DNA of 64,000 bases from Acidobacterium sp. GTDB lineage: Bacteria > Acidobacteriota > Terriglobia > Terriglobales > Acidobacteriaceae. Shown here piece after piece: positions 23,424 to 32,078 of the stretch. The stretch is taken from NCBI GenBank assembly GCA_003166955.1, contig PMUI01000085.1:96854-160853 (forward strand). Direction: 5' to 3'. Position 1 is the stretch's first letter; the number at the start of each line of letters is the position of its first letter. A program made the translations under genes and the position numbers. A model generated the notes under the pieces. The model ran no database searches, had not been told where the DNA came from, and was given only the letters and a program-made list of their open reading frames with translations.

Positions 23424-24080
23424 ATGGCGCCGGGCTACACTGCTCGGGTGAAGAAGCTTCATGCAAAATTTCTGAAGTCGGCGGTGGCGGAGGCGCAGTT
23501 TCCTGCTCCCGGGGTACCGGAGATCGCGTTTCTGGGGCGGTCGAATGTGGGGAAGTCGAGTTTGATTAATGCGCTGTTGGGGGAGAAGCAGGCGCATGTG
23601 TCGTCGACGCCGGGGCGGACGAGGGCGATCAATTTTTTCGCCCTGGCGGAAGCGCCGTGGGAGGAGAAGCCTGGGCAGCGGGCGGAGATGGTGTTTGCCG
23701 ATTTGCCGGGGTACGGGTACGCAAAGATTGCGAAGTCAGTATCCGCAGAATGGCCGAAGTTTATCGAGCCGTACGTGAAAGAGCGGGCGACGCTGGCTCT
23801 GTGCGTGTGTTTGGTGGACGCGACGATTCCGGCGAGGGCGAGCGATGGGCAGCTGATCGAGTTTCTGGAGGGCGCGGGGCGGGAGTATGTGGTGGTGGGG
23901 ACCAAGGCGGACCGGTTGTCGGGGAATGGGCGCGCGAAAGCTCTCAAGGCTCTGCGGGAGGCGTTTGGGGCGGAGCGGCTGATGCTGGTTTCGGCGAAGA
24001 CGGGGGCGGGGATGAAGGAGCTGTGGGCTGAAATACAGCTGGAAGCTGGAAGCAGGAAGCGGGAAGGCGGAAGTTTGTAG
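23424..24080 (+). CDS. engB: Ribosome biogenesis GTPase EngB (YihA/YsxC)
   Basis: A 218-residue GTPase with G1 GRSNVGKSS, G2 around STPGRTRAINFF, G3 DLPGYG, G4 TKAD and a VSAKTG G5. It helps assemble the large ribosomal subunit. Starts at 23406 (GTG), 23424 (ATG) and 23448 (GTG) are all possible. The last is preceded by TACACT at -10 spacing and could be leaderless. The final 15 or so residues are encoded by a heptad array and are not part of the conserved fold, so the C-terminus seems to have been extended by repeat DNA. Confidence 0.92.
   Translation: MAPGYTARVKKLHAKFLKSAVAEAQFPAPGVPEIAFLGRSNVGKSSLINALLGEKQAHVSSTPGRTRAINFFALAEAPWEEKPGQRAEMVFADLPGYGYAKIAKSVSAEWPKFIEPYVKERATLALCVCLVDATIPARASDGQLIEFLEGAGREYVVVGTKADRLSGNGRAKALKALREAFGAERLMLVSAKTGAGMKELWAEIQLEAGSRKREGGSL
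24038..24072. repeat. Heptad tandem array inside the engB 3' end
   Basis: Five units (GCTGGAA, GCTGGAA, GCAGGAA, GCGGGAA, GGCGGAA) lie in coding sequence for the last residues of EngB, in a seven-base register that changes reading phase from unit to unit. Confidence 0.75.
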
Positions 24081-24082
24081 CC

Positions 24083-24180
24083 GCTCGCCTCTTGCTCGCC
24101 TCTTGCTCGCCTCCAGCTTGCTCATTGCTATTGGCTATTGGCTATTGGCTTCCGGCTTCCCTCTTCCCGCTGGCTATTGC
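24083..24180. repeat. Eleven-base and seven-base tandem arrays
   Basis: First three 11-base units (GCTCGCCTCTT twice, then GCTCGCCTCCA; 24083-24115), then eight heptads (TTGCTAT, TGGCTAT, TGGCTAT, TGGCTTC, CGGCTTC, CCTCTTC, CCGCTGG, CTATTGC; 24125-24180) reaching the stop of the convergent receiver gene. Confidence 0.75.
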
Positions 24181-24563
24181 GCGAGGCGGAGGCGGTCGAG
24201 GAGCTGGCTGGGGTGGACGGGCTTGAGGAGGACTTCGAAGTCGTGGCCGCGGACACGGGCATCGCGCATGAGGTCGGCGGTGGCGGCCTGGCCGGAGAGG
24301 AGCAGGACGCGGCAGCCGGGGATCATGGCGCTGATCTGAATGGCGGCTTCGATGCCGCTCATACCGGGCATGACGACGTCGGCGAGGAAGACCTCGGGGT
24401 TAAAGTGACGCGCGGTTTCGACGGCTCTCTGGCCGCTGTAGACAGTGGCGGCTTCGAAGCCATTTTGGTTCAGAATCAGTCCGAGAGTGTCGGCGATGAT
24501 ACGTTCGTCGTCGGCGATTAGGACTCTGGGCCTGATTCCGCCGTTGGTGGAACGAGAGTCCAT
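24174..24563 (-). CDS. Single-domain response regulator (receiver only)
   Basis: From the ATG at 24563, with AAAGGT 8 bases upstream, the protein has 129 residues and is a single REC domain. The acidic pocket is VLIADDERII, the phospho-acceptor Asp is in EVFLADVVMPGMSG, the switch residue lies in LLLSGQ, and the conserved Lys in EVLLKPVH. There is no output domain, so it would act by protein contact like CheY or Spo0F. No kinase is adjacent; the nearest is at 28052-30232. Confidence 0.85.
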   Translation of the reverse strand: MDSRSTNGGIRPRVLIADDERIIADTLGLILNQNGFEAATVYSGQRAVETARHFNPEVFLADVVMPGMSGIEAAIQISAMIPGCRVLLLSGQAATADLMRDARVRGHDFEVLLKPVHPSQLLDRLRLAQ

Positions 24564-24802
24564 GAGACCTTTGGCAGAAACAGCAAACTCACTTGGGGGT
24601 TGTGCAGCGAGTATAGGCTGGGTGGTCGCGATGGGGCCAGTTATTTCTCGCGTTGGAGGCGCAGTTGGCGTGATTTGGATGGGTTTTGGCGCGGGCGGGG
24701 ACGTTGAAGAGGTGACGGAAGTGGGCAAATCCATACCGGTGGGCTAGCGCGGTTGGGGTTTTGGCTGGACTTTGAGGTAGTGGGTCAATTTGGATGCACA
24801 GG

Positions 24803-25024
24803 CTATAGTGGCTTTCCGCTTCGTTCTCTTTGGTCGGTTCGTCGAGCCCGAAAGCGGGTGAGGAATCCCGACAGCACATCGGACAACACTGAAAGGCCAA
24901 GCAGGGGTATGAAGGTGAGCGAGGTTTCAAGCCTCGGTAATGCAAGTGCGCTAAGGGCGATGAATACGACGATCGTGACGATTGCCGCCACCAACCAGCT
25001 TCGCGTTTTCACATCTTGGCCCAT
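24803..25024 (-). CDS. Small two-helix membrane protein, 73 residues
   Basis: From the ATG at 25024 the product has hydrophobic segments at about residues 12-28 (LVAAIVTIVVFIALSAL) and 35-53, and ends in a basic tail (RFRARRTDQRERSGK). The compact layout argues for a real small membrane protein, but there is no clear ribosome-binding site and no family is recognised. Confidence 0.45.
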   Translation of the reverse strand: MGQDVKTRSWLVAAIVTIVVFIALSALALPRLETSLTFIPLLGLSVLSDVLSGFLTRFRARRTDQRERSGKPL

Positions 25025-25127
25025 GTGAGTCCCACACAATTGCTCTCAGGGTAATTCAAACTGACCACTACCGGTTTTGACCCGACTTTGACCCAGGGGG
25101 AGGGGAGGATTTATAACGGTGAATCCG

Positions 25128-25405
25128 GGCTGGGTTCCGGAAAGAGGCGCGAGGGCGCGGCGGGAATGGTCCCACAGGCGTGCTGGCGACTGCAGTGAAT
25201 CCAGGCAATGGGATGTTCGGGAAGGCGGTGAAAATCCGCCACTGCCCCGCAACTGTAAGCGCGTATTCCTGCGTCAGGTGAGAGGGAGATGCAGGGAGGG
25301 CCGGCCGATGTGCCACTGGAGCGAGAGCTTCGGGAAGGCGGCCGGGCTGGTTCTTCGGGATGAAAGCCGAAGGACGGCGCGCGAGTCAGGAGACCGGTCC
25401 CGTAT
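25128..25405 (+). promoter_or_regulatory. Cobalamin (B12) riboswitch
   Basis: Contains the class hallmarks in order: GGTTCC (about 25132), GGAAGGCGGTGAAAATCCGC, then CACTGCCCCGCAACTGTAAGCG (the B12 box, written here for orientation at about 25239-25262), a second GCCACTGG...GGGAAGG block, and AGTCAGGAGACCGG (25385-25400). It ends 60 bases before the TonB-dependent receptor ATG. Binding of adenosyl- or related cobalamin would lower receptor expression by hiding the start region or ending transcription. The exact edges are approximate. Confidence 0.93.
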
Positions 25406-25465
25406 GCCGGGCTTGTTTCGGTTGACAGGCTCATTTACCGCGTTCCGAGGGGGACGGAGGAGACT

Positions 25466-27991
25466 ATGACTTTTTTCTCGCGGCCGATGGGCCGTTTCCT
25501 GACTTTCTTTCGACTTTACCTTCTGGCGGCGGCGACGCTGATGGCGAGCACGACGGCTCTGCATGCGGTGAGCGTGCATGGGACGGTGACCGATCCGCTG
25601 GGGTACCCCATCGCGAATGCGACGGTGGGGCTGATTCACGACGGCAACGTGCTGGTGAACGGGCGCACGGGGCCGGATGGGAGCTACACGCTGGTGAGCG
25701 CGGAGTCGGGGCGATTTTACGTACTGGCCTCGGGGATATCGTTCCGGCAACTGGCGACGCAGAGTTTTTATGGCGGGCGCTTCGACACGGTGGAACAGAA
25801 CGTGGTGCTGGAGCCGGAGTGGGTGCGCGAGTCGGTGGTGGTGACGGCGACGGGGGTGCCGCAGCCGCAGGCGCAGGTGAGCGGGTCGGTGACGGGGTTG
25901 AGCGCGGAGGAGTTCGCGAACCGCGCGGGGATTATCGATCCACTGCGGCAGGCGCCGGGCGTGAATGTGGTGCAGACGGGGCAGTGGGGGGGCGAGACGT
26001 CGCTGTTCATTCGCGGGGGGAACTCGACGGCGAATCGCGTGGTCATGGATGGCGTGCCGGTGGAGGATGTCGGCGGACGGTTCGATTTCGGCAACGTGGC
26101 GACGACGGGGATCCAGGATGTGGAGATTTATCGCGGGCCGAACACGGTCCTGTATGGTTCGGACGCAGCGGCAGGTGTGGTGGCGCTGACGACGCCGCGC
26201 GGGAGCACGCCGTTTCCTTCGCTGCTGTATGAGGGCGATGAAGGGAATTTCAAAACGTACCGGAACCAGGCGCAACTGGCGGGGATGAAGCGGAAGCTGG
26301 ATTACTATCTGGGGGTTTCGAACTTCAACACGCAGAACTCGGTGCCGAACGATGGCTACCACAACAACACGGGCGTGGCGAACTTAGGGTGGAGCTTGTC
26401 GTCGAAGACGGAAGTGCGGGTGACGGGGCGTGCGAATGTTGCGGCGAGCGGCCTGCCCGCAGGAAACGGCGGGTACTCGTTCTACGGTCTGGCGAACGAT
26501 GGGAAGCAGCTGGACCAGGACACTTATGGAACGGGAACCATCGATCATGTGATTCGGGACAACTGGCGCGCGACGGTTCGATATGGGCTGGTGCGGAAGA
26601 GGGAAGAGTCGGAGCAGTGGTATCCGGCGGGGAATTTGCTCGGGGGAACTGATTTCGGGGCAGGGAATTATTACGGCAACGATGTGACGGTGCTGGGGGC
26701 GAACGGCTACTCGACGAACGGGCAGGCGCTGTTGAATTACTCGCCTGCATTCGGATCGATTTATCCGTACCATCTGGCGCTGGCGTCGAACCGCGACAAT
26801 CTCTACGCGCAGACGAATTACGTGCATGGGCCGCGACTGGGCGTGATTGCGGGGTTCCGCTACGAGAATGAACGCGGGATGGAGGACGAGCCGGTGTACT
26901 CGTTCCACGAGGGTCTGGAGCGAACGAACTACGACTACCAGGCGCAGGTGGGCGGGCAACTGAAGAATCGGTTTTTCTATACGGCGGCGGGTGGAGTGGA
27001 GAAGAACCAGTTGTTCGGGCTGGTGGGCACGCCGCGCGGCGGGGCGTCGTGGTATGTGGTGCGGCCTGGGCAGGGCGCGCTGCATGGGACGCGGCTCAAT
27101 GTGAACTTCGCGAAGGGATATCAGGAGCCGACGCTCGATCAGCAGGCTGGCTCACTGTACGCGTTTCTGCTGGCGAACGGCGGGCAGGCAAAGGTGACGC
27201 AGTATGGGATCGCGCCGATCGGGGCGGAGCTGTCGCGGAGCTACGATGGCGGGATCGAGCAGAGCCTGTTCAGCGAAAGAGTAATCGCCAGAGTTACATA
27301 TTTTCACAACGAATTTGGGAATCAGATTGAGGCGGTGCCGGCGTCGGCGGTGCCGCAGTTGTTGCCGAACCTGACGACGGCGCAGCAGCAGTTGCTGCAG
27401 GCATTCCTGAATAACAACAATGCGTTTTCGCTGGACCTGAACTCGATGTCGTACCGTGCGCAGGGGGTGGAGTCGGAGATCGAGTCGGGAATCGGGAAGA
27501 ACATTTTTGTGCGCGGGGGTTACACGTATCTGGATGCGGTGGTGCAGCACTCGTTTTCGTCGGACGCGCTGGCGCCGAGCACGAATCCGAACTATCCGGG
27601 GATTGCGATCGGGAACTATGCGCCGCTGGTGGGGGCACGGCCGTTTCGGCGTCCGCGGCACACCGGGTTCACGAGCGTGATCTACACGGGGAAGAAGTGG
27701 TCGGGAGTGATTCAGGGAGCGTATGCGAGCCGCAGCGACGACTCGACGTTTCTGGGCGGCGACGATGCGAATTTTGGGAACACGCTGCTGCTGCCGAATC
27801 GGAATCTGGATTATGGGTGGACGAAGATCGACTTGGGTGCGACGTATCAATGGAAGCCGTGGCTGGGGGTTTACACCCAGATCGACAATCTGACGAGCAA
27901 CCAGCACATCGGGCCGATCGGGTATCCGTCACTGCCGATGAATTTCCGGACGGGGGCGCGGTTCACGCTGAGTTTGGGGAGAAGGCAGTGA
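25466..27991 (+). CDS. TonB-dependent receptor, probable cobalamin/corrinoid importer
   Basis: An 841-residue outer-membrane receptor. Signal peptide (about 1-32), carboxypeptidase-regulatory-like domain (VHGTVTDPLGYPIANATVGL, about 33-110), a possible TonB-box region (SVVVTATG), plug domain (about 135-240, with SLFIRGGNSTANRVVMDGVPV and VEIYRGPNTVLYGSDAAAGVV) and a beta-barrel ending in a short aromatic strand (RFTLSLGRRQ). The riboswitch directly upstream points to vitamin B12 as substrate, as for BtuB. No periplasmic or ABC B12 genes follow. It would depend on TonB-type proteins such as the one at 3-1193. Confidence 0.9.
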   Translation: MTFFSRPMGRFLTFFRLYLLAAATLMASTTALHAVSVHGTVTDPLGYPIANATVGLIHDGNVLVNGRTGPDGSYTLVSAESGRFYVLASGISFRQLATQSFYGGRFDTVEQNVVLEPEWVRESVVVTATGVPQPQAQVSGSVTGLSAEEFANRAGIIDPLRQAPGVNVVQTGQWGGETSLFIRGGNSTANRVVMDGVPVEDVGGRFDFGNVATTGIQDVEIYRGPNTVLYGSDAAAGVVALTTPRGSTPFPSLLYEGDEGNFKTYRNQAQLAGMKRKLDYYLGVSNFNTQNSVPNDGYHNNTGVANLGWSLSSKTEVRVTGRANVAASGLPAGNGGYSFYGLANDGKQLDQDTYGTGTIDHVIRDNWRATVRYGLVRKREESEQWYPAGNLLGGTDFGAGNYYGNDVTVLGANGYSTNGQALLNYSPAFGSIYPYHLALASNRDNLYAQTNYVHGPRLGVIAGFRYENERGMEDEPVYSFHEGLERTNYDYQAQVGGQLKNRFFYTAAGGVEKNQLFGLVGTPRGGASWYVVRPGQGALHGTRLNVNFAKGYQEPTLDQQAGSLYAFLLANGGQAKVTQYGIAPIGAELSRSYDGGIEQSLFSERVIARVTYFHNEFGNQIEAVPASAVPQLLPNLTTAQQQLLQAFLNNNNAFSLDLNSMSYRAQGVESEIESGIGKNIFVRGGYTYLDAVVQHSFSSDALAPSTNPNYPGIAIGNYAPLVGARPFRRPRHTGFTSVIYTGKKWSGVIQGAYASRSDDSTFLGGDDANFGNTLLLPNRNLDYGWTKIDLGATYQWKPWLGVYTQIDNLTSNQHIGPIGYPSLPMNFRTGARFTLSLGRRQ

Positions 27992-27995
27992 GACA

Positions 27996-28061
27996 GCCGG
28001 AAGCTGGGAGCTGGGAGCCAGAGACGGGAGCGAAATGCCGGCGATCAGCTGTCAGCGTTCA
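27996..28061. repeat. Heptad tandem arrays after the TonB-dependent receptor gene
   Basis: Units GCCGGAA, GCTGGGA, GCTGGGA, GCCAGAG (27996-28023), and after a short gap GCGATCA, GCTGTCA, GCGTTCA (28041-28061), reaching into the end of the convergent kinase gene. Confidence 0.7.
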
Positions 28062-30232
28062 GGGTCGGAGTGGCTGGGGAGGAAGACCATCATGGCGGTG
28101 CCGGAGCGCGGGTTGTCGCCCTGGGCGACGCGGCTGCGGCAGCGGATAAAGCCGCCGGATTTGACGAGCATGCCTTTGACGATCCAGAGGCCAAGGCCGG
28201 TGCCGACGTCCTTCTTGGTGGTGAAGAACGGGGTGAAGATCTGGCGGCGGATCGCGGCTGGGATGCCGGGGCCGCGATCGGCGACGACGAGGTAGATGCC
28301 AGGAGCGCCGGCGAGGGGGTGCGAGGAGGACCAGGCGCGCACATCGAGGATGCCGTTCTGCGGCGAGGCGTCGATGGCGTTGGAGACGAGGTTGGAGAAT
28401 ATCTGCTTGAACTCGCCATGGAGGGCGTGAAGGCGGAGAGTGGCGGGGATGCGTTTGCGCAGGGTGATCTGCTTGTAGCCGAGGCGGCGGTGGTAGATGG
28501 CGAGCATTTCCTCGACGGATTCGGGGACAGAGATCCAGACCGGGTGGGAAGTGTCGCGGTAGAAGCCGAGGGTCTGGCGGGCGATGTGGGTGACGCGCTG
28601 CAGTTCCTCGTCGGCGATGGTGAGGCAGGCGCGCGCGGAATCGGGAAGACCGGAATCCTGGCGCGCGAGGTAGATGAGGTTGGTGACAGCCTCGAGAGGG
28701 TTGTTGATCTCGTGGGCGACGGTGGCTGCGAGGCGGCCGACGGCGGCGAGGCGTTCGGTGGTGCGGAGAGCGGCCTCGAGCTTCTTCTGCATGGTGACGT
28801 CGCGGAGAAATTTGGCGGCACCGATGATTTTGCCTTCGGGCCCGCGAACCGGTGAGATGGTGAGGGAGACGTCGATGCGCTCGCCGCTTTTGGTGACGCG
28901 GACAGTTTCGAAGTGCTCGATGCGCTCGCCGGCCTGGATTTTGCGGAGAATCTCAGCCTCGTCGTTGTGCAACTCGGGAGGGATGACGGTGGTGATGGGC
29001 ATGCCGATGATCTCTGCGGCGGAGTAGCCGAGGACGCGCTGGGCGGCGGCGTTCCAGCTGGTGACGATGCCGGTGAGGTCCTTGCTGACGATGGCGTCGT
29101 CGGAGGACTCGACGATGCCGGCGAGCTTGATCTGCGCTTCGTCGGCGCGCTTTTTCTCTCCGATGTCGAGAACGAAGCAGCGGGCGTGGAGGAACTCGAC
29201 GTTGTGCAGCCAGGGATTGGCGTCGAAGCGGGCCCAGCGGAGGGAGCCGTCGCCGGCACGGAGGCGGAGCTCGGCGCCGCGGATGCTCTCGCCGGTGCGG
29301 AGGCGCTCGAGCAGGCCAGCGACCAAGGCGGGATTCTCGGCAAATTCGGAGAAGTTGCGGCCGATGTACTGGTGGGGCTGATAGCCGAGGAAGGCCGGTT
29401 CACTGCGATTGGCCCAGAGGAGGGTTCCGTCGGGGGCGAGCCAGTGCATGCCGATGACGGCGTCTTCAAGGTAGTCGCGGAGCTCGGCTTCGCGGAGCTG
29501 GAGGGTCTGCTGGGTTTTGCGGCTGTGGCGAGTTTCTTCTTGGAGGGCCTGCGCCTTGAGTTGCAGGACGACCGCGCTGCGGCGGCGCTCGTCTTCGCTC
29601 ATGCTGTCGTAGCACTGGCCAGGGATGATGTGATTGTGCTCGGCAAAGATTTTCTTAATGACGACGCCGTCGGAGTCGCGGGAGAAGAAGCGGAGAGGCC
29701 AGCCGCAAAAGAGTTGAAAGGGGCGAGAGAGGGCGAGATGGTTCCAGAGTTGTTCGAGGCGAATGGCGGCGCCGGTTTTGCCTTCCTCCCAGAGGGCGGA
29801 AACCATCTCGCCGTAGGCGGCGACGAGGGGGTAGTCGGGGTTGGCGGTGGCGTGGGTGAGGCGATCGAGGATGGGGCCGAGGAGAGCTTCAAAGCGGATG
29901 TCATCGGGCTGGCCTTCGACCATGAACTCGGCCAGGGTGGTGGCGGCATCGAGAGCGAGCCAGCGGCCCTGCCGGCCGATGCGCGGGAGGTCGAGGCCGC
30001 GGGCGAGGAGCTGGGTTTCGAGGCCGTCGCGGTGGGCGGGGGTTGCGATGACAACGGCGGCGCCGCCCGCGGCGAGGGTCGCGCTGAGGCGCTGGCCGAT
30101 TTCGTTGCAAAGGAGATCGTCGGTGGAATAGAAATGGGCGCTGTGGCTGCCGGCCGAGGGCAGCAGGGAGCGATCGCTGATTTCCTCAGAAAGACGCGGG
30201 ACGAATTCCGGCGGGTTTATGATGCGCGTCAT
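28052..30232 (-). CDS. Histidine kinase with MEDS and PAS sensor domains
   Basis: From the ATG at 30232, 726 residues. Domains in order: MEDS (HSAHFYSTDDLLCNEIG onward, about 28-190), helical linker, PAS (about 250-370), second PAS with PAC (about 375-495), HisKA with the phosphorylatable His in VAHEINNPLEAVTN, and HATPase with GHGEFKQIFSNLVSNAIDA-like N box, DRGPGIP and GTGLGLWIVKG. No transmembrane segment is visible, so it is cytoplasmic. MEDS domains occur in one-carbon and hydrocarbon sensing. No partner regulator adjoins it, and the receiver protein at 24174 is a possible candidate. Confidence 0.9.
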   Translation of the reverse strand: MTRIINPPEFVPRLSEEISDRSLLPSAGSHSAHFYSTDDLLCNEIGQRLSATLAAGGAAVVIATPAHRDGLETQLLARGLDLPRIGRQGRWLALDAATTLAEFMVEGQPDDIRFEALLGPILDRLTHATANPDYPLVAAYGEMVSALWEEGKTGAAIRLEQLWNHLALSRPFQLFCGWPLRFFSRDSDGVVIKKIFAEHNHIIPGQCYDSMSEDERRRSAVVLQLKAQALQEETRHSRKTQQTLQLREAELRDYLEDAVIGMHWLAPDGTLLWANRSEPAFLGYQPHQYIGRNFSEFAENPALVAGLLERLRTGESIRGAELRLRAGDGSLRWARFDANPWLHNVEFLHARCFVLDIGEKKRADEAQIKLAGIVESSDDAIVSKDLTGIVTSWNAAAQRVLGYSAAEIIGMPITTVIPPELHNDEAEILRKIQAGERIEHFETVRVTKSGERIDVSLTISPVRGPEGKIIGAAKFLRDVTMQKKLEAALRTTERLAAVGRLAATVAHEINNPLEAVTNLIYLARQDSGLPDSARACLTIADEELQRVTHIARQTLGFYRDTSHPVWISVPESVEEMLAIYHRRLGYKQITLRKRIPATLRLHALHGEFKQIFSNLVSNAIDASPQNGILDVRAWSSSHPLAGAPGIYLVVADRGPGIPAAIRRQIFTPFFTTKKDVGTGLGLWIVKGMLVKSGGFIRCRSRVAQGDNPRSGTAMMVFLPSHSDPER

Positions 30233-30342
30233 TAGCCAGGGGCCGCAAGCAGAGCAGGGTGGGTCGGGCAATTCCCTGTTATCTGACGATTGTAGTTAGC
30301 TTGGATGGGGGGGGTGGGGGTGAAGAGATGTATGTGGGAGAG

Positions 30343-30437
30343 GCAGGGAACAGGGAACGGAGAATAGCGAACAGCGAAACAGGGGATAGACGTCGAAGCA
30401 GTCAGCAGTTGGCGGTCAGCGAAGAGCCGGTCAGCCT
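30343..30437. repeat. Heptad array followed by a short 15-bp-type array
   Basis: Heptads GCAGGGA, ACAGGGA, ACGGAGA, ATAGCGA, ACAGCGA (30343-30377), then units related to the 15-bp family (GCAGTTGGCGGTCA, GCGAAGAGCCGGTCA; 30405-30433). It lies in the 389-base spacer at 30233-30621, which otherwise holds a G-rich run at about 30306-30320 and the recA-side hairpins, and no gene. Confidence 0.7.
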
Positions 30438-30547
30438 AACAGTTCTGTGTCAGGTCGTTTTCTGAAGTTGAGCAGCTCTCGTTCTTCGCGGATGAAATTT
30501 TCACCGCGCCGCCGAGGTCGCTGAAGGAGTCCGCGAGCCGTAAAGAT

Positions 30548-30592
30548 GGGGAAGGCGGAGCCGGGGAGGGCGGTCGGAACAGCCTTCCCCGG
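30548..30592 (-). terminator. Hairpin pair downstream of recA
   Basis: GGGGAAGGC (30548-30556) pairs perfectly with GCCTTCCCC (30582-30590), and CCGGGG (30561-30566) with CCCCGG (30587-30592). The two stems compete for the same 3' bases. On the recA strand the larger stem is followed by ATCTTTA, a weak T tract, so this is a probable but imperfect terminator. Confidence 0.45.
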
Positions 30593-30621
30593 AATCGCGT
30601 GCGGGTTTCATCAACACCAAC

Positions 30622-31710
30622 TTACTGCCTGCGGGCGGCGGGTCGGACGGCTTCCTGGGCGTGAGCTGCGCCGTTGGGGGGCACGGCCGGAACTTCGGGC
30701 TCGGCGGCTTTGGGACCGATGCCGAGCTTTTTGCGGAGCTCGGTGTCGATTTTGGCGAAGGTGTCGCGATTGTCCTTGAGAAACTGGCGGACGTTTTCGC
30801 GGCCCTGGCCGATGCGCTCACCTGCGTAGCTGAACCAGGCTCCGCTCTTTTCTACGATGTTATGAGTGACCGCCAGGTCAAGCACATCGCCTTCGCGGGA
30901 GATCCCTTCACCGTAGAGAATGTCGAATTCGGCTTCGCGGAAGGGGGCGGCGACCTTGTTCTTGACGATTTTTACGCGGGTGTGGGAGCCGACCACGGTG
31001 TCGCCATCCTTGACCGCGGCGGTGCGGCGAATGTCGATGCGGACCGAGGAGTAGAACTTGAGGGCGCGGCCGCCGGTGGTGGTTTCCGGATTGCCGAACA
31101 TGACGCCGATCTTTTCGCGGATTTGATTAATGAAGATCAGGCTGGTGCGGGATTTGGAGACCGTTCCGGTGAGCTTGCGGAGCGCCTGGGACATGAGGCG
31201 GGCCTGCAGACCCATGTGGGAATCGCCCATTTCGCCGTCGAGTTCGGCCTTGGGAACGAGGGCGGCGACAGAGTCGACGACGAGGACGTCGATGGCGCCG
31301 GAGCGGACGAGGGCCTCGGTGATTTCGAGAGCCTGCTCGCCGTAGTCGGGCTGGGAGATGAGGAGGTTGTCGATATCGACGCCCAGCTTTTTGGCGTAGG
31401 CCGGATCGAGCGCGTGCTCGGCATCGACGAAGGCGGCCAAGCCCCCGGCCTTCTGCGCTTCGGCGATGATCTGGAGGGTGATGGTGGTTTTTCCGGAAGA
31501 CTCAGGGCCGAAGATTTCGATAACGCGGCCGCGGGGCACGCCGCCGACGCCGAGGGCGGCGTCGAAGGAGATGGATCCGGTGGAGATGACGGCGATTGGG
31601 ACTACGGCCTCTTTGCTGCCGAGGCGCATGATGGAACCTTTGCCGAACTGCTTTTCAATCTGGGAAACCGCGAGGTCTACGGCGCGCTGACGATCACGAT
31701 CCTCTGCCAC
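30622..31710 (-). CDS. recA: Recombinase RecA
   Basis: A 362-residue RecA when started at the GTG at 31710 ([20 protein letters not shown]), with GGAG about 8 bases upstream. The open frame extends to 31971, but those residues do not resemble RecA. Walker [18 protein letters not shown], the L1/L2 regions ([41 protein letters not shown]) and [18 protein letters not shown] are all present. It drives homologous recombination and SOS induction. The C-terminal tail is Pro/Ala-rich rather than acidic. Confidence 0.97.
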   Translation of the reverse strand: MAEDRDRQRAVDLAVSQIEKQFGKGSIMRLGSKEAVVPIAVISTGSISFDAALGVGGVPRGRVIEIFGPESSGKTTITLQIIAEAQKAGGLAAFVDAEHALDPAYAKKLGVDIDNLLISQPDYGEQALEITEALVRSGAIDVLVVDSVAALVPKAELDGEMGDSHMGLQARLMSQALRKLTGTVSKSRTSLIFINQIREKIGVMFGNPETTTGGRALKFYSSVRIDIRRTAAVKDGDTVVGSHTRVKIVKNKVAAPFREAEFDILYGEGISREGDVLDLAVTHNIVEKSGAWFSYAGERIGQGRENVRQFLKDNRDTFAKIDTELRKKLGIGPKAAEPEVPAVPPNGAAHAQEAVRPAARRQ

Positions 31711-32078
31711 GTTGGTACTCCATTTCCGGGCGTCCGTTTTGGGACGGGGGCGCCATTGTTGTCCTGATTTGGGACGATTTTTCCCGAGTCTACCATCGGG
31801 CGGAGGCCGGTATTCCGGCCGGGAGGGCGAAAAATCCCCGGTGGTAACGACGGAGTTATTTTGAGCAGGATACAGGGTTCGGGTGGTACGCGTTTTCCTC
31901 AGGTTCAGGGCATCGAACAGGCCGCAGGCCACGGGGGAACAGGCCGGGTTGTGTCCTAATTTGAAATCCACAGGCTCACGCTTCCGCCGTGGTCACCAGC
32001 TTACCGCGAATCCAGTCCGAGACCCGGTGCCTACTGGCCTTGGGTACACTTTTATTGCCCAAACAGAAGAGGTAGTGC
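31711..32078. other. Divergent spacer between recA and the hypothetical membrane-protein gene
   Basis: 368 bases with no supported gene. It must contain the recA promoter and any LexA site, but I saw no palindrome that clearly matches a known LexA operator. GC content drops towards the plus-strand gene at 32079. Confidence 0.3.

Noticed and set aside
25274..26362. A 362-codon minus-strand open frame over the riboswitch and receptor 5' end
   Set aside because: His/Arg/Pro-rich shadow opposite a clear riboswitch and TonB-dependent receptor.
28913..30235. A 440-codon plus-strand open frame over the histidine kinase gene
   Set aside because: Antisense shadow. The kinase on the other strand has complete MEDS, PAS, HisKA and HATPase domains.
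31711..32078. LexA/SOS box upstream of recA
   Set aside because: No palindrome in the spacer matched a known LexA operator well enough to call.
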